From: Bacillota bacterium
GTDB lineage: Bacteria; Bacillota_I; Bacilli_A; RF39; UBA660
Reading direction: 5' to 3'
NCBI GenBank assembly: GCA_023391185.1
Contig: JAEWBI010000032.1
Coordinates: 1-41,514 of the forward strand
Length of the DNA stretch: 41,514 nt
Below the pieces are notes generated by a model. The model saw only the letters and a program-made list of their open reading frames with translations, had not been told where the DNA came from and searched no databases. Within the stretch, counting starts at the first letter, position 1; each line of letters begins with the position of its first letter. Positions 15,149-22,571 of this stretch are shown in pieces. The position numbers and the translations under genes were made by a program.

Positions 15149-16327
15149 TTATAATAAGTCACTATATGCATTTGGATTTAAATCAGATATGACTTCAATA
15201 CCTTCTATTGTTTCATCAATTAAAGTATTATAATCAAAGGATTTTTCATATAATATGCATTTATCTAACCTCGGATTAATAACTGGATGTCTTGGTAAAA
15301 ATATAGTGCAGCAATCTTCATAAGGTAAAATACTCGTTTCGTAAGTCCCTATTTTTTTTGCAATATCTATTATCTCTAACTTATCAAGACACGCTACTGG
15401 TCTAATAATTGGCATATTAGTTACATTATTAATAACTGACATACTTGTTATAGTTTGACTTGCTACTTGTCCAACACTTTCACCATTAATTATTATTTCA
15501 CACTTAATTTTTTTAGCGTACTTCTCAGCTATACGATACATCATTCTACGCATAATGGTTATATTATACTCAGAAGGACAATTTTGATATATAGCTTCTT
15601 GTATTTTAGTAAATGGTACAACATGTAATTTAACATTACCTGAGTATTCATTTATTATATTAGAAAGTTTAATAACTTTGTTTTTTGCTTCTGGACCTGT
15701 GTGTGGAGGCGATTGAAAGTAAAGACATTCAACATTAACTCCACGTTTTAAAGTAAGGTATCCTGCTACTGGTGAATCTATACCACCACTTAACATAAGA
15801 AGACCTTTTCCTTGAACACCTACTGGATATCCACCGGCACCTTTTATTTGATTAGTATAAATAAAAGTTCCTTCTTGTCTTATTTCAATATGTACCCTAA
15901 GTTCAGGATTATGAACATCAACTTTACAATCAAAATTTCTTAAAACTAATCCGCCAATTAAATTATCAAAATCCATTGAAGATATCTCAAATCTCTTATC
16001 GGCTCTTTTTGTTTCAACTTTAAAAGTTTTAAAATTTTCATTTTTTAAAACTTCCAAAACTTTCTCTTTTATATTATCTATATTATTATCTACCTTATGA
16101 CAGATAACTATACCATGAATTCCAAAAATTTTACTTAATTTTTGAACTACTTCATCAATATATTTATTATCACATTCTATATACATACGAACTCTATCAT
16201 ATCTAATAATTATTTCATAACTTTTAAGTAAACTCTTAATGTTTTTTACTAAACATTTAATAAAAACATTCCTATTTTCTTTTTTTGTTGTTAATTCTCC
16301 GTATTTAATTAATATTAACCTTTCCAT
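15149..16327 (-). CDS. thiI: tRNA 4-thiouridine synthetase ThiI
   Basis: 392 aa, the rhodanese-less form found in Bacillus. Order: N-terminal ferredoxin-like domain, THUMP RNA-binding domain (about 60-165), and PP-loop ATP pyrophosphatase with SGGIDS (180-185). It adenylates U8 of tRNA for sulfur transfer and may also feed thiazole synthesis. NGESVGQVASQT and the CC of YEDCCTIF near the C-terminus are conserved in the family. Because the rhodanese domain is absent, sulfur must come from a separate cysteine desulfurase (NifZ type in Bacillus), not seen here. No clear terminator follows. Confidence 0.95.
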   Translation of the reverse strand: MERLILIKYGELTTKKENRNVFIKCLVKNIKSLLKSYEIIIRYDRVRMYIECDNKYIDEVVQKLSKIFGIHGIVICHKVDNNIDNIKEKVLEVLKNENFKTFKVETKRADKRFEISSMDFDNLIGGLVLRNFDCKVDVHNPELRVHIEIRQEGTFIYTNQIKGAGGYPVGVQGKGLLMLSGGIDSPVAGYLTLKRGVNVECLYFQSPPHTGPEAKNKVIKLSNIINEYSGNVKLHVVPFTKIQEAIYQNCPSEYNITIMRRMMYRIAEKYAKKIKCEIIINGESVGQVASQTITSMSVINNVTNMPIIRPVACLDKLEIIDIAKKIGTYETSILPYEDCCTIFLPRHPVINPRLDKCILYEKSFDYNTLIDETIEGIEVISDLNPNAYSDLL

Positions 16328-16360
16328 ATACTTCCTCCAAACTTGTGATATTATATCATA

Positions 16361-16389
16361 GAAAAAACATAATATCTATAATATTATGT
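16361..16389 (-). terminator. Terminator of the NUDIX-YcxB gene
   Basis: A 9-bp perfect stem ACATAATAT/ATATTATGT (16367-16375 and 16381-16389) with loop of 5 and TTTTTTC on the minus strand. Confidence 0.7.
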
Positions 16390-17439
16390 CTATCTTTGCC
16401 CATACTTATGATATGGACATGTAACTTTATTTCTTATAAAACTATTAAAACTACTATCTATGTTGTTTTTAGCAACTGCAAAATAATTTTGCTCCGATAA
16501 AAATATATAATAGTTATCATTAGTTTCTAAAACTTTATAAATTTGATTATAATATACTTTAGCACTTCCCTGTTTTGTTTTAACATTAAAGTATTCTTCA
16601 TAAAAATTCATTTTCATTAATGCATCTTTATTTATTTTATAATCATTAAATAATTTTTTTGCTTTATATTTTGGAACCCAAATAAATGAAATAATATATG
16701 TGATAATAATATAAAAGAAAAGGCACAATAGTATAAAATCTTTAATATATATATAAAAGAAAATATCTAATATTAAAAGAATAACAAGAATGAATGTTAC
16801 TAATTTATTAACAAAATTATGCTTAATAAGTATATCATTTAATTTCATATGTTCGGTATACGTATACTCAAATTCTGTCTTATATAATAATCCTATACTA
16901 TCATGATCATCAAATCTATCGTGCAAAAAATTAAATAATTTATCATGTTCTTCCGTGATTGGCACATATTCCGGATCTCTATTTTTAAATATCTGTTCTA
17001 AATATTCATAATAAACATACTTAATATCTGTTAACTCTGAGAACTGTAATTTAGTATTTTCAACATCTAAGTCTGCTTGAACCAAATAAACATCATCAAG
17101 AGTATTTATTTTTAGATCTCCCATTGTATCATTTCTTCTTATTGAAAATAAAAATTCTAATTCTCTTTCAGTTATCTTAATTCCTAGTTCTTCTTTAAGT
17201 TCACGTAGTGCAGTTTCAATAGAATTATCACCACTTGATATATGTCCTGCAGTAGAAATAGCCCATAAACCAGGATACGTATCTTTTTTTGGGCTTCTTT
17301 TTTGAACTAATATTTCTTTATTAGAATTTATAACCCAAATATGGACAGTACGATGAAGATCTCCATCAATATATATCTGTTTTCTATCTTTTGTACCTAT
17401 TACTTCACCATTTTCATTTATTACATCAATTATTTCCAT
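16390..17439 (-). CDS. NUDIX hydrolase fused to a membrane YcxB-like domain
   Basis: 349 aa. Residues 1-160 are an isopentenyl-isomerase-like NUDIX domain: INENGEVIGT, HIWVIN, QKRSPKKDTYPG and a NUDIX box GHISSGDNSIETALRELKEE. The catalytic helix REL-EE is intact, but the Glu at box position 7 is Asp. Residues about 205-265 hold two or three hydrophobic helices. The tail (about 275-340; VYYNQIYKVLETNDNYYIF, YFAVAKNNI) has the pattern of YcxB-like C-terminal domains. So a pyrophosphohydrolase seems tethered to the membrane. The substrate is unknown. It has AAAGGAG upstream and lies just after ezrA behind a terminator. Confidence 0.75.
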   Translation of the reverse strand: MEIIDVINENGEVIGTKDRKQIYIDGDLHRTVHIWVINSNKEILVQKRSPKKDTYPGLWAISTAGHISSGDNSIETALRELKEELGIKITERELEFLFSIRRNDTMGDLKINTLDDVYLVQADLDVENTKLQFSELTDIKYVYYEYLEQIFKNRDPEYVPITEEHDKLFNFLHDRFDDHDSIGLLYKTEFEYTYTEHMKLNDILIKHNFVNKLVTFILVILLILDIFFYIYIKDFILLCLFFYIIITYIISFIWVPKYKAKKLFNDYKINKDALMKMNFYEEYFNVKTKQGSAKVYYNQIYKVLETNDNYYIFLSEQNYFAVAKNNIDSSFNSFIRNKVTCPYHKYGQR

Positions 17440-17451
17440 AAGTTCTCCTTT

Positions 17452-17484
17452 AATTAAAAATGAAAAGATTAGTTCTTTTCATTT
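17452..17484 (-). terminator. Terminator of ezrA
   Basis: An 11-bp perfect stem AAATGAAAAGA/TCTTTTCATTT (17458-17468 and 17474-17484) covers the stop codon and is followed by TTTTAATTA on the minus strand. Confidence 0.75.
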
Positions 17485-19190
17485 CCATAATAACCAATTA
17501 GTTTATCATATATTCCTGGTTCAACTCTATTTAAAGAATTAATTGATAATTCTAATGATTTTTGATATTCTCCTCTAAAGAACATCATCTCTGAGTAAGC
17601 CATATTACGATCTAGTTCATCAAAATTAGAACGATATCTATTTCCATAAACAATAGCCATTTCCGAAAATTTAGCTACTTTAATCATTTCTTTTGTTCTA
17701 CTAAATAATTTTAATACTAAATCTCTAGCAGTATCTACTCTAGTATTTAATATACTTATAGATATTGGTTTTTTATCAAGTTCTAATATTATTTCTTTAA
17801 TAGCACTTTGAGCTTCAGAAAGTTCAATATAATAAGATTCAGGTACAACCGGAAGTTTATATTCACGCATTTTTGACTTAGCATTCTTAAGAATAACTTT
17901 TACTTCTTCAAGTTGTTGACGAGCTCTTACCTCATCTTCCTTCATATTACCTATTGTATCAAGTGTAGAATCTAAACTTTCTTCAATTGCACTTAATCTG
18001 ACAACCAGTACATCTAGTTCTTTACATAATTTAGAATATGCGAAAGTACTGTTTCCTGTATGATCTACTAACACTTTATAATCAGTATTTAATTTTTTTA
18101 GTTCTTCTCTTATTTTATTTAATAAAACAATATCATCATCATTTAAGTCATAAACACTTTTAATATCATTAAGTTGTTTAAAAATATCAGCAACTAACTT
18201 ATTAATACCTGTTAGTTTACGATCAAAAGATGATAAAGTTTCCTCATATGTTTTACGATTAACTTTTTCTTTTTCAAAATCAGTAAATAACCCCTCAAAG
18301 TATTCATTTAATACTTTTAATTCTAAAATACTATCTTCCATATTAAGAATTTTAGCTCTAGATAAGATGTCACTTAGTTTTTTGTTTGCTTCTTCAATAT
18401 TATATTCAACATTTAAATAATCAAGTGGAAAACCTGCTTTATTCATAGCATCATAATATCTTTTAAGTTCTTCTATTTTCTTAGGAATAACCCCCATTGC
18501 CATTAAAACAATCGCAGGCATTTCTTCAATAACAACATTCATATGTTCAAGCATTTCTTCAATTGAAGTAGTTATTTGAGTTAATTCTTGAATTTGACTG
18601 TTTTCCATAACTCTTTCAAAATCTTCAAATCTCTTGCCTATATTTTCAAATTGAAGTGATATGGAATCTGCAATAATACCATAATCACCTTTTGTATCAT
18701 TAAACTTTTGAAAAAGTTCTCTATATCTTGTTTTAAGTTTTGTAATTACTGCTCTATTACGCTCTTCGCTAGAAGTAACGTCTTTAATTTCATCAAGCAA
18801 GAATTCAGCATTTGTTCTTACTTTATAAATTTCCATTTCTAATTTCGCTATTTTATATAAAGTTGATTTATAATCCATTTGAGATAATGTATAATCAGCC
18901 TCTAATAACATGTCAGTTATTTTAGGAATTTGAGTTTCATTGATATCTTCTAATCTACCTTTCCACTCATTATACATAATATTTAATTTTTCATTTCCTG
19001 TATAACTTTCTATTTTAGATAACTCTGGGATAATTGGTGTCCCTGAGATTCTATTTTTTTCTATATCCAAAAACTCTAATTTCTTTTTAAACCCTTTATT
19101 CTTACTAGCTCGAATAGCATATAGAACTACAACAATTAACAACATAGTAATTACCGTAAGAGTAACACCATATAATGTAATTTCTTCCAT
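17469..19190 (-). CDS. ezrA: Septation ring formation regulator EzrA
   Basis: 573 aa, the usual EzrA length. One N-terminal transmembrane helix (about 7-27) with the N-terminus outside is followed by a cytoplasmic spectrin-like coiled coil to the end. The C-terminal QNR-type patch appears as YGNRYRS (about 522-528). EzrA binds FtsZ and limits ring formation to mid-cell while linking to wall synthesis. RBS GAGGTG. It is divergent from the Tam41-like gene, sharing a 139-base AT-rich region with two TTTTTGTCA repeats. No sign of fusion or truncation. Confidence 0.95.
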   Translation of the reverse strand: MEEITLYGVTLTVITMLLIVVVLYAIRASKNKGFKKKLEFLDIEKNRISGTPIIPELSKIESYTGNEKLNIMYNEWKGRLEDINETQIPKITDMLLEADYTLSQMDYKSTLYKIAKLEMEIYKVRTNAEFLLDEIKDVTSSEERNRAVITKLKTRYRELFQKFNDTKGDYGIIADSISLQFENIGKRFEDFERVMENSQIQELTQITTSIEEMLEHMNVVIEEMPAIVLMAMGVIPKKIEELKRYYDAMNKAGFPLDYLNVEYNIEEANKKLSDILSRAKILNMEDSILELKVLNEYFEGLFTDFEKEKVNRKTYEETLSSFDRKLTGINKLVADIFKQLNDIKSVYDLNDDDIVLLNKIREELKKLNTDYKVLVDHTGNSTFAYSKLCKELDVLVVRLSAIEESLDSTLDTIGNMKEDEVRARQQLEEVKVILKNAKSKMREYKLPVVPESYYIELSEAQSAIKEIILELDKKPISISILNTRVDTARDLVLKLFSRTKEMIKVAKFSEMAIVYGNRYRSNFDELDRNMAYSEMMFFRGEYQKSLELSINSLNRVEPGIYDKLIGYYGNEKN

Positions 19191-19271
19191 ATATTCACCT
19201 CGCTATTATAATAATACCATAATTTTTGTCATTTTTGTATAGTTTTTGTCAAATTTTATTCAATAAAATAC

Positions 19272-19300
19272 TTTACATATTGACAATATAAACCTATAAT
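19272..19300 (+). promoter_or_regulatory. Sigma-A promoter of the Tam41-like gene
   Basis: TTTACA (19272-19277), 17 bases, then a consensus TATAAT (19295-19300); the ATG is 30 bases downstream of the -10. Confidence 0.75.
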
Positions 19301-19329
19301 AAAGAATATTATTATTTAGGAGTTGAAGT

Positions 19330-20259
19330 ATGGAAGAAAAAAGTATTAGACAGACTATAAAAGACTTTATGGAGACTAAGCCAGAAACAATAAACATTAT
19401 TGGATATGGCTCCGCTGTCAAAACTCAAACAGGTTATAATAATAGTACGCAAAAACAAATTGACATTATTGCCACAGTTGAAGATTCTTTGCGATGGCAT
19501 AAGCAAAATAAGAATAATAATCCTGGAGAATATAGTAAGTTTGCTATACAACTTCTTAAACCAATTTTACATTTAGGAACAGATATAAGTTATGTTAGTG
19601 ATATCCCCTATAATAATCAATTTTTTAAGATTGGAGTTATAGATAAATTTGATTTTTTATATGATTTAGAAAACTGGTCTAATTTTTATATGGCTGGTCG
19701 TACTCAAAAGCCAATTATGTTAGTAAAAAGCGACGAAAAAGTAAATGAGGCTATTAAAAAAAATAGAATCAATGCCCTTAAAACTTCTCTTATTCTAAAT
19801 ACTGATAGGGTTTTTAATGAAAAACAATTATTTCAAACTCTATGCTCATTGTCTTACATAGGCGATATTAGAATGACCCTTGGGTTTGAAAATCCTAATA
19901 AAGTAAGTAATATTGTAAATGGTGAATTTGATGAATTAAAAAATATTTATTCAGATTTAAATAATGATTTTTATTGTATTAAAAACAGTATGGTAATACC
20001 AAATATTGAAAAAATAATGCACGATGTTATTGATATGCCTAGTAGTTTAGTAAACTATCTAATACAAAATAAGATTGATATTGAATCTTTAGGTAAAGAA
20101 GACTTACTTAGACTAAGAGAATATATAACTAGATATATTAAGAAAACTAATCTTAAATCAAGTATCAGTCAACCTTTAAAAAGTGCTTCGATAAATAACA
20201 CTAGTAACAGTATAAAATATTTAAAAGAAAAAAGAAAAAAGTATACTTCAAACAAGTAA
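19330..20259 (+). CDS. Tam41/Mmp37-family CDP-diacylglycerol synthase homologue
   Basis: 309 aa. The N-terminal third has a nucleotidyltransferase core: IIGYGSAVK (23-31; GYGS at 25-28), QIDIIATVED (43-52; D45), and SLRWHKQNKNNNPGEYS just after, matching the GSG...DFI...WH...NP..YS pattern of mitochondrial Tam41, which makes CDP-DAG from CTP and phosphatidic acid. The rest is mixed helical, with a basic C-terminus. No transmembrane helix is visible, as in Tam41 and unlike CdsA. Function is inferred from motifs; a general nucleotidyltransferase is the fallback. It is transcribed alone, on the plus strand, from its own promoter just before rpsD. Confidence 0.75.
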   Translation: MEEKSIRQTIKDFMETKPETINIIGYGSAVKTQTGYNNSTQKQIDIIATVEDSLRWHKQNKNNNPGEYSKFAIQLLKPILHLGTDISYVSDIPYNNQFFKIGVIDKFDFLYDLENWSNFYMAGRTQKPIMLVKSDEKVNEAIKKNRINALKTSLILNTDRVFNEKQLFQTLCSLSYIGDIRMTLGFENPNKVSNIVNGEFDELKNIYSDLNNDFYCIKNSMVIPNIEKIMHDVIDMPSSLVNYLIQNKIDIESLGKEDLLRLREYITRYIKKTNLKSSISQPLKSASINNTSNSIKYLKEKRKKYTSNK

Positions 20260-20274
20260 AAGTATTATAAATGC

Positions 20275-20303
20275 TTGACTTTTAAGGACAAAATATATAT
20301 AAT
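20275..20303 (+). promoter_or_regulatory. Sigma-A promoter of rpsD leader
   Basis: TTGACT (20275-20280), 17 bases, TATAAT (20298-20303). Transcription would start near 20310, giving a leader of about 165 bases. Confidence 0.75.
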
Positions 20304-20309
20304 CAATAT

Positions 20310-20474
20310 TGCGTATGAATTAGCAGCGCTAAATAGAAAATTGTAACGTGTCTATTACCTTTAGGGTTTATTGCGTAACTTTTGCTGCAAAGCGAAAATA
20401 TTAGAATAAGACACCCTATGATTTGGCTATTTAGTCTTCTGAATTTATATGAATATTTAGAGGAGGAGAAAATT
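20310..20474 (+). promoter_or_regulatory. Structured rpsD leader, probable S4 autoregulatory RNA
   Basis: A 165-base leader rich in pairing: hairpin TTAGC-AGC-GCTAA (20320-20332); GCAGC (20323-20327) with GCTGC (20384-20388); GTGTCT (20348-20353) with AGACAC (20409-20414); and TAGGGT (20362-20367) with ACCCTA (20413-20418). The last two share bases, so they are alternative or pseudoknotted. Bacillus rpsD has an S4-binding leader that represses translation; the same role is inferred here. ATTGCGTA is repeated (20308-20315, 20370-20377). Confidence 0.65.
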
Positions 20475-21074
20475 ATGGCAAGATATACTGGAGCAACATT
20501 TCGTAGAGCTAGACGTTTAGGTTTCTCAATTAGTGAAACTGGTAAAGAATTAGCTAAAAAACCATTCGCACCAGGACAACACGGACAAAAACGTGGAAAA
20601 AAACAATCTAACTATGGTGTTCAATTAGCTGAAAAACAAAAAGTTAGATTTATGTATGGTATGAATGAAAAACAATTCAAGAAAACTTTCAGTGATGCAT
20701 CAAAAATGAAAGGTGTTCACGGTGAAGATTTCTTAGGTTTACTAGAAAGTCGTTTAGACAATTTAGTATACAGAATTGGTTTTGCATCTACAAGAAATGG
20801 AGCAAGACAATTAGTTAACCATGGACATATTACTGTTAATGGTAAAAAAGTTGATATCGCATCTTACAGATGTACTCCTGGTGATGTAATTGCTATTAAA
20901 CCTGGTAAAGATTTAGCAGTAGTTAAAGCATCATTAGAAGCATTACATAATAGAGTTGAATTTGTTACATTCGATGAAGCAAAATTAGCTGGTACTTATG
21001 TAAGAGTTCCATCTCGTAGTGAATTAAATGCTGATATTAATGAAGCATTAATCGTTGAATTCTACAATAGATAA
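20475..21074 (+). CDS. rpsD: 30S ribosomal protein S4
   Basis: 199 aa. It begins MARYTGATFRRARRLGF, is of the zinc-free type (no Cys4 cluster), and has the S4 RNA-binding domain (about 90-150) with SRLDNLVYRIGFASTRNGAR and HGHITVNGKKVD. It binds 16S rRNA early in 30S assembly. The start at 20475 has AGGAGGAG upstream and matches the family; the frame remains open upstream through the leader but this is not coding. It probably autoregulates through its leader, and a terminator follows. Confidence 0.97.
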   Translation: MARYTGATFRRARRLGFSISETGKELAKKPFAPGQHGQKRGKKQSNYGVQLAEKQKVRFMYGMNEKQFKKTFSDASKMKGVHGEDFLGLLESRLDNLVYRIGFASTRNGARQLVNHGHITVNGKKVDIASYRCTPGDVIAIKPGKDLAVVKASLEALHNRVEFVTFDEAKLAGTYVRVPSRSELNADINEALIVEFYNR

Positions 21075-21075
21075 T

Positions 21076-21100
21076 AAAAAGAGAGTTTCCTCTCTTTTTT
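21076..21100 (+). terminator. Terminator of rpsD
   Basis: Stem AAAAAGAGAG/CTCTCTTTTT (21076-21085 and 21090-21099) with loop TTTC and a run of T. Confidence 0.8.
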
Positions 21101-21107
21101 ATTAAAA

Positions 21108-21135
21108 TAAAACAGTTAGAGATAATCTAACTGTT
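21108..21135 (-). terminator. Terminator of the GH73-like gene
   Basis: A 10-bp perfect stem AACAGTTAGA/TCTAACTGTT (21111-21120 and 21126-21135) overlaps the stop codon region; TTATTTTA follows on the minus strand. It may also stop rightward rpsD read-through. Confidence 0.7.
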
Positions 21136-21816
21136 TTTTATTATATTTATATAATTATTTACTCTGCTTGCCCATAACGTATCTTCTGCATATGAAGCAT
21201 TCATAGCTTCAGCAGTTGTTAACCCTCTGGAAACGTAATTATTATATAAATTATAGACGTATGCTTGTATACCTTCATCAAGATTGGTAAAAGCTGCATA
21301 TGAGCCACCCCAACATGAATTGTATCCACCCTTCATACCACCTACATTATAACATTGATTAACCATCGCACTACAAGTGCCCCAATAACATCCAGTTTCT
21401 TGAAGTACAATAGCAACAGATAAATAAGGATCTACACCTAATTGAACTGCATAATTGGCAAAAGAACCGCCTGTACCAGTTAAGGTTGATTTCAATACCC
21501 TATTTAATTTATTTGTTAATTCTTCTAGTGTTAAACCATCATAAACAATAACTGGTTTAACTACTTCCTCTTCTTCTTTCACTATTACTTTAGCTTTAAT
21601 TTCTAAGTCTTCGGTAGGACTTTTAACTAACGCTTTAGCAGTAATTTCAGCTACTTCCTTGTTAGATTCAATATCGTTTGAATCAGCTAGAATTTTATCT
21701 TCAATTACTATATCTGATTCGTTTAATAACTCTACTACATTATTACCAATAACAAGTACTAAAGCAAATAATAACATTGCAATAAACTTGGTAATAATCT
21801 TCGTATTATCTATCAA
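21127..21816 (-). CDS. Membrane-anchored glucosaminidase-like peptidoglycan hydrolase (GH73-like)
   Basis: 229 aa. An N-terminal transmembrane or signal-anchor helix (about 8-25) is followed by an acidic stalk with EEEEVV (about 30-95), and a glucosaminidase/lysozyme-like domain (about 98-229) with the catalytic Glu likely E140 in VLQETGC, then NVGGMKGG and YAAFTNLDEGIQAYVYNL. Four cysteines (C143, C148, C155, C168) lie in this domain. It would cut glycan strands outside the membrane. The start is TTG at 21816 with AGAGGTG spaced 5 bases upstream; the next Met is inside the membrane helix. It converges with rpsD. Confidence 0.82.
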   Translation of the reverse strand: MIDNTKIITKFIAMLLFALVLVIGNNVVELLNESDIVIEDKILADSNDIESNKEVAEITAKALVKSPTEDLEIKAKVIVKEEEEVVKPVIVYDGLTLEELTNKLNRVLKSTLTGTGGSFANYAVQLGVDPYLSVAIVLQETGCYWGTCSAMVNQCYNVGGMKGGYNSCWGGSYAAFTNLDEGIQAYVYNLYNNYVSRGLTTAEAMNASYAEDTLWASRVNNYINIIKNS

Positions 21817-21886
21817 AATTACACCTCTTCTTTTTAAGCAAGCATTATAATTTTATCATATTTTGGAAGGTAGCGCAAATCGACGC

Positions 21887-21920
21887 AAAAAAAGAAAGTT
21901 ACTTTTTCTTAGTAACTTTC
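21887..21920 (-). terminator. Terminator of the 197-aa membrane protein gene
   Basis: A 10-bp perfect stem GAAAGTTACT/AGTAACTTTC (21894-21903 and 21911-21920) with loop of 7 and TTTTTTT on the minus strand. Confidence 0.8.
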
Positions 21921-22492
21921 TTCTTTATTTTTTTCCTTTTTACCGGATTCAAAATATAATTTATAAGTAGATATGAATACAGTGGTGAGTATACAATTAG
22001 ATATAATAATACTCTTATTTGAAAATAAATTAAAGTTTCATTATCAAATATATTCTCATAAATTTTATAATTAAATAAAACTAAGAAAATACTTAATGAT
22101 GCAAATATAAATAAATATATATCTAATTTTTTAGATTTAATAACTTCCTTTAATTTATTAATAAAAGCTAAATTAAATACTATAATAAGAATTAAATGGA
22201 TAAGTAAAAGGATATATATACCTAAACTAGAACCATTTCTTAAACAATCAAAATATGATGAAATATTGCACATATAGCTATTACTGATATGATAATAATA
22301 ATATAAAAGTATCATTATAATAGCTAAAAATATTGATGTTCCTATTAAAATTTTATCGGTATCACCTTTAGGCTCTAATTTTTCATTTTTAAATAATAAG
22401 TTAGTTGGATAAACAAATAATATCATAACACCAATGAATAATATTATAAGAAGACCAAATACCTTACCAAATACAATTAAAGATTCTAACAT
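21899..22492 (-). CDS. Unknown membrane protein, about five helices
   Basis: 197 aa. Hydrophobic segments at about 8-30, 48-66, 90-112, 124-142 and 155-178 alternate with short charged loops; the C-terminus is very basic (KRKKIKKKVTKKK) and probably cytoplasmic. Two cysteines (near 75 and 83) flank the first outside loop. No family recognised. It lies between the GH73-like gene and typA, on the same strand, each with its own terminator. The start at 22492 is an ATG; it seems a lineage-specific gene. Confidence 0.65.
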   Translation of the reverse strand: MLESLIVFGKVFGLLIILFIGVMILFVYPTNLLFKNEKLEPKGDTDKILIGTSIFLAIIMILLYYYYHISNSYMCNISSYFDCLRNGSSLGIYILLLIHLILIIVFNLAFINKLKEVIKSKKLDIYLFIFASLSIFLVLFNYKIYENIFDNETLIYFQIRVLLYLIVYSPLYSYLLINYILNPVKRKKIKKKVTKKK

Positions 22493-22544
22493 ATATACCC
22501 TTCCTATTCTAATATAATACTATCATAAAAGAATAAGTTTTACA

Positions 22545-22571
22545 AGAAAAAAAGATAGAGTTACCTATCTT
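22545..22571 (-). terminator. Terminator of typA
   Basis: Stem AAGATAG/CTATCTT (22552-22558 and 22565-22571) with loop of 6 followed by T-rich TTTTTTTC on the minus strand. Confidence 0.75.

Noticed and set aside
20382..20474. Longer reading of rpsD starting 31 codons upstream
   Set aside because: The extra residues are unlike S4 and fall in the structured leader; AGGAGGAG precedes the ATG at 20475.
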